Positions 23,023-29,913 of a stretch of DNA of 39,309 nucleotides are shown piece after piece (within the stretch, counting starts at the first letter, position 1; every line of letters starts with the position of its first letter). Source of the stretch: Microcaldota archaeon (GTDB lineage: Archaea > Micrarchaeota > Micrarchaeia > Micrarchaeales > Micrarchaeaceae); assembly GCA_028866775.1 (NCBI GenBank), contig JAGWHK010000005.1:1-39309 (forward strand), read 5' to 3'. Made by a program: the position numbers and the translations under genes. Below the pieces are notes generated by a model, which saw only the letters and a list, made by a program, of their open reading frames with translations, was not told the DNA's origin and searched no databases.

Positions 23023-23085
23023 ATGAAAACGAATATAAACACCATAAGTCATCCTGGTTGTGGGTTTTATAAGAGGTCGATATGA
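23023..23085 (+). CDS. 20-codon ORF in frame with the next gene
   Basis: ATG at 23023 gives MKTNINTISHPGCGFYKRSI and stops at TGA 23083-23085. A TATA-like box at 22981-22994 lies at a good distance, and a stop immediately precedes the ATG. The frame continues with no other stop into the Cys-rich ORF at 23086. It may be a leader peptide, or the first part of a gene broken by a nonsense mutation. Confidence 0.4.
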   Translation: MKTNINTISHPGCGFYKRSI

Positions 23086-23538
23086 TTGTCTGAGGTCTGT
23101 ATCGATAAAGTTAAAGCCATAAAAGCATTGGATAAAGCTGCAATAGTACAGCCCTGCATAACTTGCAGAGAAGACATAAAGGATCTAAGAAGGTCTATCG
23201 AAAAGGATACGGATATACCATCATCAGTTAAGAGGTCTGCACTTCTCTGCGATGTTGGGGTTAAAGTGGCAAAAATTGTGGGAAGTGTATACCTTCTTCC
23301 GATACCTAAAGCGTATAATGATCTGCAAAGCGTCAGAAAATCCAATTTAGATTGCTATCTGAATCTTAAAGCCGCGAGTTGGACGATAGTAAATCCTTCA
23401 GAATTATATGAGATTTTGGATTCATTCTGTAATGTCTCTTATTTTAAATCTAAATGTAGTCCTAAGCAGCTTTACATATTCGACAAGTTATCACGTATCG
23501 GGGAGAAATGGTTGATGCCCAAAAGGACGGCCATATAA
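23086..23538 (+). CDS. Cys-rich unrecognised protein, TTG start after in-frame TGA
   Basis: A 150-residue frame starting at TTG directly after a TGA. It holds eight Cys, including CITC near residue 24 and others at VC, LLC, LDC, SFC and SKC. The protein is otherwise mixed, with a helical end (KQLYIFDKLSRIGEKWL). No known family is recognised. The region is distinctly AT-rich compared with the neighbours, as is the preceding 20-codon ORF in the same frame, so this may be acquired DNA. Alternatives are a pseudogene, a coupled gene pair or stop readthrough. The last codons ATA TAA again form a TATA-like ATATAAGAG. Confidence 0.45.
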   Translation: MSEVCIDKVKAIKALDKAAIVQPCITCREDIKDLRRSIEKDTDIPSSVKRSALLCDVGVKVAKIVGSVYLLPIPKAYNDLQSVRKSNLDCYLNLKAASWTIVNPSELYEILDSFCNVSYFKSKCSPKQLYIFDKLSRIGEKWLMPKRTAI

Positions 23539-23648
23539 GAGAATTTAAAATTGCGTGGTCTATAGAAGGACAGGGCGAATCTAAACAAAAGCCTTAAATA
23601 TATTGTGAGCTTGTAAGTTATTGTACTATAGAACGGATTGGTGTACGA

Positions 23649-23756
23649 ATGCAATCGCTCCATTACGTAAGGTGGAACAACCTTATCGTCAGCGGAGCGG
23701 TTGGAGCTTTTTCCTGCAATAAGCTCATGACGCCAATAGCCGTTTGTGCCGCTTAA
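23649..23756 (+). CDS. Possible 35-residue small protein
   Basis: An ATG at 23649 gives a 35-residue frame with hydrophobic stretches (NLIVSGAVGAF, TPIAVCAA) and few charges. A TATA-like TTAAATATATT occurs near 23588-23598. It overlaps the extreme upstream start option of the next gene. Support is weak: no homology or codon bias can be judged at this length. Confidence 0.22.
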   Translation: MQSLHYVRWNNLIVSGAVGAFSCNKLMTPIAVCAA

Positions 23757-23781
23757 CCTTCTAAATTTTTGGGTGATATGG

Positions 23782-24171
23782 GTGGCACAAACGATATATA
23801 GTAGAGCAATCGCTAAGGAGGTTAGCCTTAGCAGACGCGAGCAGCTGTTAGTACTGGAGATAGACCACGATACGATAGACAGCGCATCGGCTTTCGTGGA
23901 CTACATCTCAGACGAGTACGGGATCTCCAAGAGCTCTGTCTGGTACAACCTCAACTGCCTGAAGGAGAAGGGCATCGTGAGCTTCGCAGACAAGCAGCAC
24001 CCCGGAGAGCCATTGATGCTGAGTAGGAAGGGGTTTGAGCAGCTCGCCGCGCTCGCGGGGAGGAGAACAGCGGTACTTGAGGCATTTAGCGGACGCACAG
24101 GGGTTGGATATGCGACAGAGGTGTCGCAGAACGGGATGTTCTACAGGGTTGGCGTTTACCCTGGAGGATAG
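23782..24171 (+). CDS. Winged-helix protein of unknown function
   Basis: About 129 residues from the GTG at 23782; in-frame GTGs also lie at 23746 and 23773. The core resembles a winged helix: REQLLVLEIDHDTIDSASAF, then DEYGISKSSVWYNLNCLKEKGIVSFADK with a Ser-rich recognition helix, then LMLSRKGFEQLAAL. The last 35 residues (GRRTAVLEAFSGRTGVGYATEV...) could be a beta hairpin module. Probable transcription regulator, but no target is evident. A strong hairpin follows 14 bases after the stop codon. Confidence 0.65.
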   Translation: MAQTIYSRAIAKEVSLSRREQLLVLEIDHDTIDSASAFVDYISDEYGISKSSVWYNLNCLKEKGIVSFADKQHPGEPLMLSRKGFEQLAALAGRRTAVLEAFSGRTGVGYATEVSQNGMFYRVGVYPGG

Positions 24172-24184
24172 CCGTGGGTGGGAA

Positions 24185-24204
24185 GGTGGGCCGAGAGGCC
24201 CACC
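24185..24204. terminator. 8-bp perfect hairpin with GAGA loop
   Basis: GGTGGGCC-GAGA-GGCCCACC forms an eight-base-pair GC-rich stem with a GNRA-class tetraloop. It follows the winged-helix gene and is followed by TCATATTTAATT. It may end transcription of that gene, or act as a leader element for the small ORF at 24226. Confidence 0.5.
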
Positions 24205-24225
24205 TCATATTTAATTGGTGGTTGA

Positions 24226-24426
24226 ATGGGTGTGAGGTGGATAAGACAAGTTGGGATTGGGATACCTGCGGTAATGTCGCTGCCGCCTGAGCTGAAGATG
24301 TCAAAGGTTTACCTGAACGTGAGGGGAGGGTGCAGATCGGCACGGGCCATGCAAATAAGGGGAGAGGGAAACTTGCTCGACCTGCCAAGGGTGGAACTCC
24401 GGAATGATATGGAGGGCAGGCGTTAG
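24226..24426 (+). CDS. Small unrecognised basic protein
   Basis: A 66-residue frame that uses the typical AGG/ATA/CTG codons of this genome. The protein is basic (about 10 Arg) with two short beta-like segments (KVYLNVRGG and LPRVELRND) and no recognised family. A TATA-like CATATTTAATT lies about 20 bases before the ATG at 24226, immediately after the GAGA hairpin. Codon use argues for a true gene, length against strong confidence. It converges on the minus-strand gene at 24446-24811. Confidence 0.4.
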   Translation: MGVRWIRQVGIGIPAVMSLPPELKMSKVYLNVRGGCRSARAMQIRGEGNLLDLPRVELRNDMEGRR

Positions 24427-24445
24427 ACCCGCAGTATCTTGTCCT

Positions 24446-24811
24446 CTAGCAAGCTCCGCGCCTCTCGACGATGCGGAACCTAGCCTGGAGCTCGTCTAGG
24501 AAAGCCGCAGCCTGAATTGAGATGTCCGTTGGCGCAATCGCGCTAAGCACCTCCATAAAGTGGTGTTTCATTTTGGTCTGGTCCCCAGGTGCTATTGTGG
24601 TGCCAGAAGAGACGGCAGCTTCCCATTCCCTCGCCAGTCCGTGGGCGTTCAGATTCCGTCCAGCCACAGCTTCAATAAATTTTGAAACTGAGGCGTCGCG
24701 CCGATCGGCAGGTTTAAGGTCGAGTACGTGTTGCACCTTTCGTTTCAGGATTTCGACGTTCTCCAAAGTTACTGTCTGGTGATCTTTCCTTGGTTTCTCG
24801 GCTAATTTCAT
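24446..24811 (-). CDS. Unrecognised helical protein
   Basis: A 121-residue mostly helical protein (EILKRKVQHVLDL, SKFIEAVAGR, LAREWEAAV, MKHHFMEVLSAI, IQAAAFLDELQARFRIVE). I do not recognise a family. The ATG at 24811 is followed by a Lys/Glu-rich start (KLAEKPRKDHQ). It is downstream of the short gene at 24855-25025 and may share its promoter near 25058. It lies in the run of unrecognised genes left of tRNA-Pro. Confidence 0.55.
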   Translation of the reverse strand: MKLAEKPRKDHQTVTLENVEILKRKVQHVLDLKPADRRDASVSKFIEAVAGRNLNAHGLAREWEAAVSSGTTIAPGDQTKMKHHFMEVLSAIAPTDISIQAAAFLDELQARFRIVERRGAC

Positions 24812-24854
24812 AGTTTCACATTTGGTTTTTTGTTTCTGAGATAATTGTGCTTCG

Positions 24855-25025
24855 TCAGTTGCTGGCTTTTGCAGACTTTTGGGCGGTGCGCAACATCGAC
24901 TCTAGCTTCTTGGTGGTCTTGAATTTCGGAGTTGCTGCAATAGAATGAGCCCACTCGAATCCTAGAACTGGGGTGAAGCTAACTTCGAATCCTTTTATGG
25001 ATTGGGTGGCATGCTTTGTAGGCAT
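24855..25025 (-). CDS. Small unrecognised protein
   Basis: A 56-residue protein starting at the ATG at 25025 (a frame extension to 25055 exists but lies in the promoter). It has Phe/Trp-containing beta-like segments (GFEVSFTPVLGFEWAH) and a basic helical tail (KFKTTKKLESMLRTAQKSAK). A TATA-like CATATAAATATTTG at about 25055-25068 gives good promoter spacing. Family unknown. Confidence 0.45.
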   Translation of the reverse strand: MPTKHATQSIKGFEVSFTPVLGFEWAHSIAATPKFKTTKKLESMLRTAQKSAKASN

Positions 25026-25127
25026 AAATCCACTGCAAGTATAGCTGTTGTTCAAATATTTATATGTATACGGGTTTTTTCTTTAGTTTTATATATGGGT
25101 CAGGCTCCGCTGACGGCAACATTACTT

Positions 25128-25200
25128 TGGGGCTGCCGAGATTTGAACTCGGATAACCAGAACCCGAATCTGGTAGTCTGCCAGGTTAGCGTACAGCCCC
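25128..25200 (-). tRNA. tRNA-Pro(CGG)
   Basis: On the minus strand the acceptor arms are GGGGCTG and CAGCCCC, anticodon stem CCAGA/TCTGG, loop TTCGGGT with anticodon CGG, and T-arm CCGAG-TTCAAAT-CTCGG. A73 fits proline; CCA is not encoded. The D-stem is weak, with one C-A mismatch and a G-U pair. There is no intron. The 5' end lies one base after the stop of the membrane winged-helix gene, so both are probably on one transcript. Confidence 0.88.
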
Positions 25201-25201
25201 G

Positions 25202-25705
25202 TTAATCGTTAAGCATTACCTTGTTTGTTATTCCGAACCTTCCCCTTCTTATCAGGTTCTTGTTCTCCAGGCTCTTCAGTATCCTGTGGGTCTTCACCTT
25301 CGAGTAGCCGCTCTTTATCACTATGTCCGACTGGAGGATTCCATTGTCCTCCATCTTCACTATCCCAAGGATCCTCTTCTCGTCCTGGGAGAGGAAGGTG
25401 TTTATCGCCTTCTGCTTCTGGGTCTGCCTCTCCTTCAACTCGCTGGCCCGGACTATCCTCTTATGGCTCATGTCCAGGAGCCTTACTGCGCACAGCACCA
25501 GCATGATCCCGCCAACGAGTGGTATGGCGATATCGGTAAGTATGTCTAGCACCACACCCCTTGTACCGGCAAGCGTCCGTAGTGGTATGCCGTGGGACAC
25601 CGCTATCGCTATTGTGGCCCCGTTTATTATCGAAACCAGTATCGATGCGAATCCAAGCCCGAAGGCAAGGAGCGTGAAACCGTTGCTGGCTAGTCGCTCT
25701 GCCAT
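25202..25705 (-). CDS. Membrane-anchored winged-helix protein
   Basis: A 167-residue protein with two hydrophobic helices at about 9-35 (LLAFGLGFASILVSIINGATIAIAV) and 55-75 (ILTDIAIPLVGGIMLVLCAV). The C-terminal half is a winged helix with FLSQDEKRILGIVKMEDNGI, recognition helix SGYSKVKTHRILKSLENKNLI and wing RRGRFGITNKV. This fits membrane-tethered archaeal wHTH regulators. A charged linker (RASELKERQTQKQK) joins the halves. A TATA-like ATTTAAACC is near 25733-25741, about 30 bases before the ATG. The stop is next to tRNA-Pro. Confidence 0.75.
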   Translation of the reverse strand: MAERLASNGFTLLAFGLGFASILVSIINGATIAIAVSHGIPLRTLAGTRGVVLDILTDIAIPLVGGIMLVLCAVRLLDMSHKRIVRASELKERQTQKQKAINTFLSQDEKRILGIVKMEDNGILQSDIVIKSGYSKVKTHRILKSLENKNLIRRGRFGITNKVMLND

Positions 25706-25786
25706 TATATCCAGTAATCATCTCGTTTAAAGGTTTAAATAGCTCCCTTTGGATAGGCTATTTAACCCTAGCTAACAAAATCAATT

Positions 25787-26140
25787 GTGGAAGCAAACAT
25801 AATACTGAAGGGGAAACAATCAGGGATACTGCTCGCCCTCAGGGACAACGGGCAATCCTGGTATGTCTCATCACTTGCTAAGGCGGCAGGGACTACTTAT
25901 GTGCATGCCTGCAATTTCATAAACACTTGTGAGGAGCTTGGCATAGTCAACTGTGAGAAGCACGGGAAGCTCAAGGTTGTCAAGCTCACCGAGAAAGGGG
26001 CCAAGATGGTGGAGATGATATCTGGCATAAGCGCGCTTATAGGGTCGCCGCCCGTTGCGGCGGCCGCCCAGCCACAGGCGCCGCAGCCTTCCACGCAGCA
26101 ATCTGCTAAGGAGAAAGAAAAGGAACCTGAGAAGAAATAG
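25787..26140 (+). CDS. Winged-helix protein with Pro/Gln tail
   Basis: A 117-residue protein starting on GTG at 25787; a TATA-like CTATTTAACC at about 25756-25765 makes the message leaderless. The first 75 residues resemble a MarR-like winged helix: QSGILLALRDNGQSWYVSSLAKAAGTT, then HACNFINTCEELGIVNCEK and wing KLKVVKLTEKGAKM. A tail rich in Ala, Pro and Gln and then Lys/Glu ends the protein. It is probably a small DNA-binding regulator; the target is unknown. It converges on the gene at 26144. Confidence 0.7.
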   Translation: MEANIILKGKQSGILLALRDNGQSWYVSSLAKAAGTTYVHACNFINTCEELGIVNCEKHGKLKVVKLTEKGAKMVEMISGISALIGSPPVAAAAQPQAPQPSTQQSAKEKEKEPEKK

Positions 26141-26143
26141 CAG

Positions 26144-26557
26144 TCAGACAACAGATATCGCAATCTGCTTCCTTACCGCATTTAGGACATGGCTGTAGTC
26201 CCTGTAGTGCGCTATGGTGGTGAGCCTGAGTGTGTAGTCGCCTGCATCTGATCCAACGCCACCGTAAACATTGAACTTGACCTCCTTCTGCTCATTGGGC
26301 TGCATCTCACCGACCCTTACCTCCCTCTGCCTTGAGAGAACCATCTCATCGAAGCCAAGCCGCTCCGGAAGTTCAGCGACAACTGATGTAAGAAGTATGT
26401 CCTTGGTGACATTCCTCACCTTGACTATCAATGTTGCAGAGCTGTTCCTTCTGGAATAGAGCCGGTATGGCACCAGCTCTGTCGAAATGAGGAATGGCGA
26501 TCCTTTTGTTATGTCGGCTGCAGCATCTTTTTTCCCGAAAATGTCAAAGAGTCCCAT
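26144..26557 (-). CDS. Beta-sandwich protein of unknown function
   Basis: A 137-residue protein, ATG at 26557 (MGLFDIFGKKDAA). A TATA-like GTATATAAG at 26578-26586 is about 25 bases upstream. The rest alternates beta-like segments (SATLIVKVRNVTKDIL, EVKFNVYGG, DYTLRLTTIAHY), typical of an Ig-like or NEW3/CARDB sandwich. There is no signal peptide, so it is probably cytosolic; an arrestin-like or coat-like role cannot be excluded. Family not recognised. Confidence 0.6.
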   Translation of the reverse strand: MGLFDIFGKKDAAADITKGSPFLISTELVPYRLYSRRNSSATLIVKVRNVTKDILLTSVVAELPERLGFDEMVLSRQREVRVGEMQPNEQKEVKFNVYGGVGSDAGDYTLRLTTIAHYRDYSHVLNAVRKQIAISVV

Positions 26558-26577
26558 CGCGATCAATTCAGCAAGTG

Positions 26578-26586
26578 CTTATATAC
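26578..26586 (-). promoter_or_regulatory. TATA-like box for the beta-sandwich protein gene
   Basis: GTATATAAG on the minus strand, about 25 bases before the ATG at 26557, consistent with a leaderless start. Confidence 0.5.
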
Positions 26587-26637
26587 CTTATTATCCTGAA
26601 TACTATTAAATAGGTTGGGTTGTTTGGTGGATGTGGA

Positions 26638-27096
26638 ATGCCGATAAAGTTCAATATTACCAAACATGATGTGCTCTCCGGAAAATTCCGGCAGCTCGTT
26701 CAAAAATACAACGGCAGCGAATTCTCATCAGAGGATGTGGGCGATGGTCTCCTGCATGCGCAGGCTACTCTGATCGCCTCTTTTTCTCCAGGCCACTCCT
26801 GGCAGACCAACAGGGCGTTGATAGATCGCGACACAGAGCGGCTTAGGTCGTCGCTCGAGGTTAAGAATGAGTACACAGCGGCTAAGAGGTCGCGCTGGAA
26901 GATGGTGGGGAGCAAGGACATACAGGAGGTGTCCCAGATGAACATAGCAGACAGCCTGTTTTCTGTATGGCTTGCATTCAACACCGAGAAGGAGATGAGG
27001 GAACTATACAGGGCCGCATGGATGGGGCTCAACAAGGAGTTCCAGGAGGAGTGCGACAACAGGGAGCGCGCAATTGGCGCAACCGCCAGGATCTAA
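26638..27096 (+). CDS. Unrecognised helical protein
   Basis: A 152-residue protein from the ATG at 26638; a frame extension to 26620 starts with TTG in the promoter region. TACTATTAAATAGG near 26600-26613 gives about 27 bases to the ATG. The protein is largely helical with charged residues, with segments such as NRALIDRDTERLRSSLEV and ADSLFSVWLAFNTEKEMREL. No recognised motif or family. Function unknown. Confidence 0.55.
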   Translation: MPIKFNITKHDVLSGKFRQLVQKYNGSEFSSEDVGDGLLHAQATLIASFSPGHSWQTNRALIDRDTERLRSSLEVKNEYTAAKRSRWKMVGSKDIQEVSQMNIADSLFSVWLAFNTEKEMRELYRAAWMGLNKEFQEECDNRERAIGATARI

Positions 27097-27165
27097 TCGG
27101 CTTCTTTTGCCTGAAAATTTAGCAAACTATTTAGCCGAGAGCGCAGCAAAAATATCGGTGAGTTT

Positions 27166-27552
27166 ATGGACAAGGTAGTTCATTTTGAGATACCGGCAAA
27201 GGATGTGGAAAGGGCAAGAAAGTTCTACAGGGACACCTTTGACTGGAAGGTGAAGCCTATGCCTGAGATGGATTATACCATCGTGCGTACCATGAAGATG
27301 GATGAAGACGCGGACGAGCCGCCAAAGGAGTACGGAATAAACGGCGGGATAATGAAAGCGACCAAGGAGGTAAAGGCCCCAGTTATCTACATGGGTGTTG
27401 AAGACATAGATGAGGCCTTGAAGCGTATTGAGAGGAACGGCGGAAAGGCTATGGGAGAAAAGCAGAAGGTAAGCGACATGGGATGGTCGGCCTATGCGAA
27501 GGACAGCGAGGGCAATGTCATAGGCCTTTGGCAGAACGCAGAGGATATGTAA
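27166..27552 (+). CDS. VOC-superfamily (glyoxalase-like) protein
   Basis: A 128-residue vicinal-oxygen-chelate protein. It begins VVHFEIPAKDVERARKFYRDTFDWKV, the classic first beta-alpha-beta module, and ends MGWSAYAKDSEGNVIGLWQ, where the last metal-ligand position usually falls; His/Glu placement (H5, D/E near the end) matches only partly. VOC proteins of this size include resistance proteins, lyases and glyoxalase-like enzymes; the substrate cannot be told here. A TATA-like ACTATTTAGC and a GGTGAG before the ATG support the start. Confidence 0.85.
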   Translation: MDKVVHFEIPAKDVERARKFYRDTFDWKVKPMPEMDYTIVRTMKMDEDADEPPKEYGINGGIMKATKEVKAPVIYMGVEDIDEALKRIERNGGKAMGEKQKVSDMGWSAYAKDSEGNVIGLWQNAEDM

Positions 27553-27559
27553 GCCTGCT

Positions 27560-28156
27560 CTAGTTCTTCCGTTTGAGTGTGGCGCGTATAATACCGCCAC
27601 TTTCTTTTGATGAAGACAGCTTTAGGCCCGCCTTCCTCCCTGATTCCGCTATCTCGCTTATAGTTGACATGTGGCTGCTTAGAGCCTTAAAGAAGGGGTT
27701 AGCCTTTCCCCTGTCGAACTCATAGACCCTTATCTCGCCGCCCTTGGAGAGCCTGGTCGCCAGGTATCTTAGGGAGCCCTCCTTGTCCTTCCAGTGGTGG
27801 AATGAGAGTGAGGTGAATATTATGTCGAATTTGCCACCGAACAGGATGGATCTGCTGGAGCCGAGCCCAAATTTAGCGTTTTTCAGCCCTCTTGACGAAC
27901 TCTTGGCTATCTTTATCATAGATTCTGAGGGATCGACCGCGTACAGCTTTAGGCCTGGGTTAGACTTAGCGAGCATTATAGGCACTGTTCCGGTTCCCGT
28001 CCCCACGTCAAGGATGCGGGATGCTCCGGAGGCTTCCAAGTCACTAGAGATGAAGCGGTATAGCGCTTTGGCCCGCCCAGTGCATCGGAAGAATGAGTAG
28101 AGGCGCGACATTATTGGTCCAAATCTCTCCTCCCCCTCAAGATAGTAATCAGGCAC
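27560..28156 (-). CDS. SAM-dependent methyltransferase
   Basis: A 198-residue class I methyltransferase. Motif I is RILDVGTGTGTVPIMLAK, motif II the acidic strand end LYAVDPSESMI, and motif IV is DIIFTSLSFHHWKD. It resembles small UbiE/Methyltransf_11-type enzymes; the substrate is unknown. Start is a GTG at 28156 following AGGTG. It lies eight bases after the HAD phosphatase stop, so the two form an operon. The N-terminal 30 residues form an acidic lid-like segment (YYLEGEERFGPIMSRLYSFF). Confidence 0.88.
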   Translation of the reverse strand: MPDYYLEGEERFGPIMSRLYSFFRCTGRAKALYRFISSDLEASGASRILDVGTGTGTVPIMLAKSNPGLKLYAVDPSESMIKIAKSSSRGLKNAKFGLGSSRSILFGGKFDIIFTSLSFHHWKDKEGSLRYLATRLSKGGEIRVYEFDRGKANPFFKALSSHMSTISEIAESGRKAGLKLSSSKESGGIIRATLKRKN

Positions 28157-28164
28157 ACTGACAC

Positions 28165-28863
28165 CTACATTTTCCCTATTACTGCGAGCAACATCGCTTC
28201 TATATTAGAAAAATCCCTAAAAACGAAGTCAGGGCTTTCTGCCGCCAAGGCATCGAACGTCTGCTTTCCTGTGGCCACTGCTATGGACTTCGTTCCTGCC
28301 TCCCTTGCGCACATTATGTCCCTAACCGTGTCACCCAGAATGAATACACAGCTCTTCCTGAATGAGATTCCTGTCTTTTCTTTTGCTTTCCTTAGTGCGA
28401 TTGGGACCAGCTCGCTCCTTTTCGTGGTGGCATCGCCAAAGGCCCCGATTTTGAAATAATTCCAGAGCCCAACAGCCTCAAGCTTTATCCTGGCCCTTCC
28501 AGGAGTGTTTCCAGTCAAAAGGCCTACGCTTATCCCTTCATCGATAAGGCGCTTGACTAGTCTCTCAGCACCCGGTACCTGTTCTATGCCGAACTCGTCC
28601 ATTATCTCCTTTGTGATCGAGGTGTAACCCAGGAGCGCAGCTGCCAACCGAGGATCGGCATCTGGATTTTCTAATCCCAGCCTCTTGAGCTTTTCAACTA
28701 TTATCTGGCGGTCGGTCATCCCACCCCCTTCGAGTCTGATTTTGCTTGAATCAAGGTTGAAATATTTCTTAATTAGCCGGCCCGATTGCGAGGGGGCTCC
28801 GCTCCACTGTTTTATAAGGGTACCGTCTACGTCGAATAGGACTAGCCTATCTAGTCTCGCCAT
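28165..28863 (-). CDS. HAD-family phosphatase
   Basis: A 232-residue haloacid-dehalogenase-like phosphatase. Motif I is LFDVDGTLIKQ, motif II is LLTGNTPG (Thr), motif III is KRSELVPIA (Lys), and motif IV is ILGDTVRDI (GD-x4-D). The cap inserts after motif I, as in phosphoglycolate-type phosphatases. Substrate unknown. The ATG at 28863 has a TATA-like GCTTAAAAGC about 24 bases upstream. The methyltransferase gene follows eight bases after its stop. Confidence 0.9.
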   Translation of the reverse strand: MARLDRLVLFDVDGTLIKQWSGAPSQSGRLIKKYFNLDSSKIRLEGGGMTDRQIIVEKLKRLGLENPDADPRLAAALLGYTSITKEIMDEFGIEQVPGAERLVKRLIDEGISVGLLTGNTPGRARIKLEAVGLWNYFKIGAFGDATTKRSELVPIALRKAKEKTGISFRKSCVFILGDTVRDIMCAREAGTKSIAVATGKQTFDALAAESPDFVFRDFSNIEAMLLAVIGKM

Positions 28864-28896
28864 GATTGATTATTGTTGCTGCTGCTTTTAAGCCTA

Positions 28897-29913
28897 CTAC
28901 CATTCCAGCTGGCCGCCGGTCTTGTATTCAGTGACCCTGGTCTCGAAGAAGTTCTTCTCCTTCCTGAGGTCTATGACCTCGCTCAGCCAGGGGAACGGAT
29001 TCCTGACATTGTAGATCTGCGGGAGGTTCAACCTCTCGAGCCTCCTGTCCGCGATGTACTGGACATACTGTATCACCGTATCTGACGTGAGCCCGAGGAT
29101 CCCTCCAGGCAGGCAGTCCTTCGCGTACTCAGCCTCAAGGTCAACCGCCCTCTTTATGTTCTCTACAGTGATCTTCTTGAAATCGTCATTCCAGACATCT
29201 GGGTTCTCTGATACTATCGTGTTTATCAGGTCGACACCGAACGCCAGGTGAACCGATTCGTCCCTGAGTATGTACTGGAACTGCTCGCCCACGCCTATCA
29301 TCTTGTTCATCCTCTTGAAAGAGAGCATCATGGCGAAGCCGGCGTAGAAGAATATTCCCTCCATGATGACATAGTAGCCTATCAGGTCGTGAAGGAATCT
29401 CTTTATGTTTTCGTTCCCGCTTGTAGTGAAGCCCGGATCGAGCAGCGACTTCGTCATTTCGACAACGAAGTCGTCCTTCTTCTTTATGCTCGGTATGCTG
29501 TTGTACATGTTGAAGACATGATCTGGATCAAGCCCTAGCGAGTCGCAGCAATAGATGAAAGTCTCTGTATGGACAGCCTCCTCATAGGCCTGCCTGAGCA
29601 TGTACTGCCTGCACTCAGGGTTGGTGACATGCCTGTAGATGGACAGCACTATGTTGTTTGCCGTTAGGCTCTCTGCAGTGGAGAAGAATCCGAGGTTCCA
29701 CATCACCATCCTCCTCTCATCCTCGCTGAGCCCTCCCCTCTCCTTCCAGAGCTCAATGTCCTGCTGCATCGGTATCTCTTCTGGGACCCAGTTGTTGGCC
29801 ACCCCGTTCTTGTAGTACTCCCTGGCCCAAGGGTACTTTATGGGGAGTATCTTGTTTGGGTCAACTTCTGAAGCGTTGAGTATCTGTTTTGCCATGTTCT
29901 CACTCGCATTCAT
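28897..29913 (-). CDS. nrdB: Ribonucleotide reductase small subunit, class Ic-like
   Basis: A 338-residue R2 protein. Metal ligands are visible as E81 (SLTANN region), E112 and H115 in YEEAVHTETF, E184 in IMEGIFFY, and E218/H221 in LRDESVHL, with spacing like that of known R2 proteins. The residue at the radical-tyrosine position is Phe (F119), as in class Ic enzymes that use a Mn/Fe cofactor, and the first ligand is Glu rather than Asp. The C-terminal Y330 is placed for radical transfer to NrdA, eight residues from the end. It overlaps nrdA by four bases (ATGA). It supplies the radical for dNTP synthesis. Confidence 0.93.
   Translation of the reverse strand: MNASENMAKQILNASEVDPNKILPIKYPWAREYYKNGVANNWVPEEIPMQQDIELWKERGGLSEDERRMVMWNLGFFSTAESLTANNIVLSIYRHVTNPECRQYMLRQAYEEAVHTETFIYCCDSLGLDPDHVFNMYNSIPSIKKKDDFVVEMTKSLLDPGFTTSGNENIKRFLHDLIGYYVIMEGIFFYAGFAMMLSFKRMNKMIGVGEQFQYILRDESVHLAFGVDLINTIVSENPDVWNDDFKKITVENIKRAVDLEAEYAKDCLPGGILGLTSDTVIQYVQYIADRRLERLNLPQIYNVRNPFPWLSEVIDLRKEKNFFETRVTEYKTGGQLEW

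Noticed and set aside
23083-23085. TGA as selenocysteine codon
   Set aside because: No SECIS-like hairpin or Sec machinery is visible, and TGA is used as an ordinary stop in other genes of the window, for example rpoK and truD's neighbours.
27127-27600. Minus-strand frame of 157 codons over the VOC gene
   Set aside because: Antisense to a clear VOC protein; composition rich in His/Leu/Tyr as typical of shadow frames.
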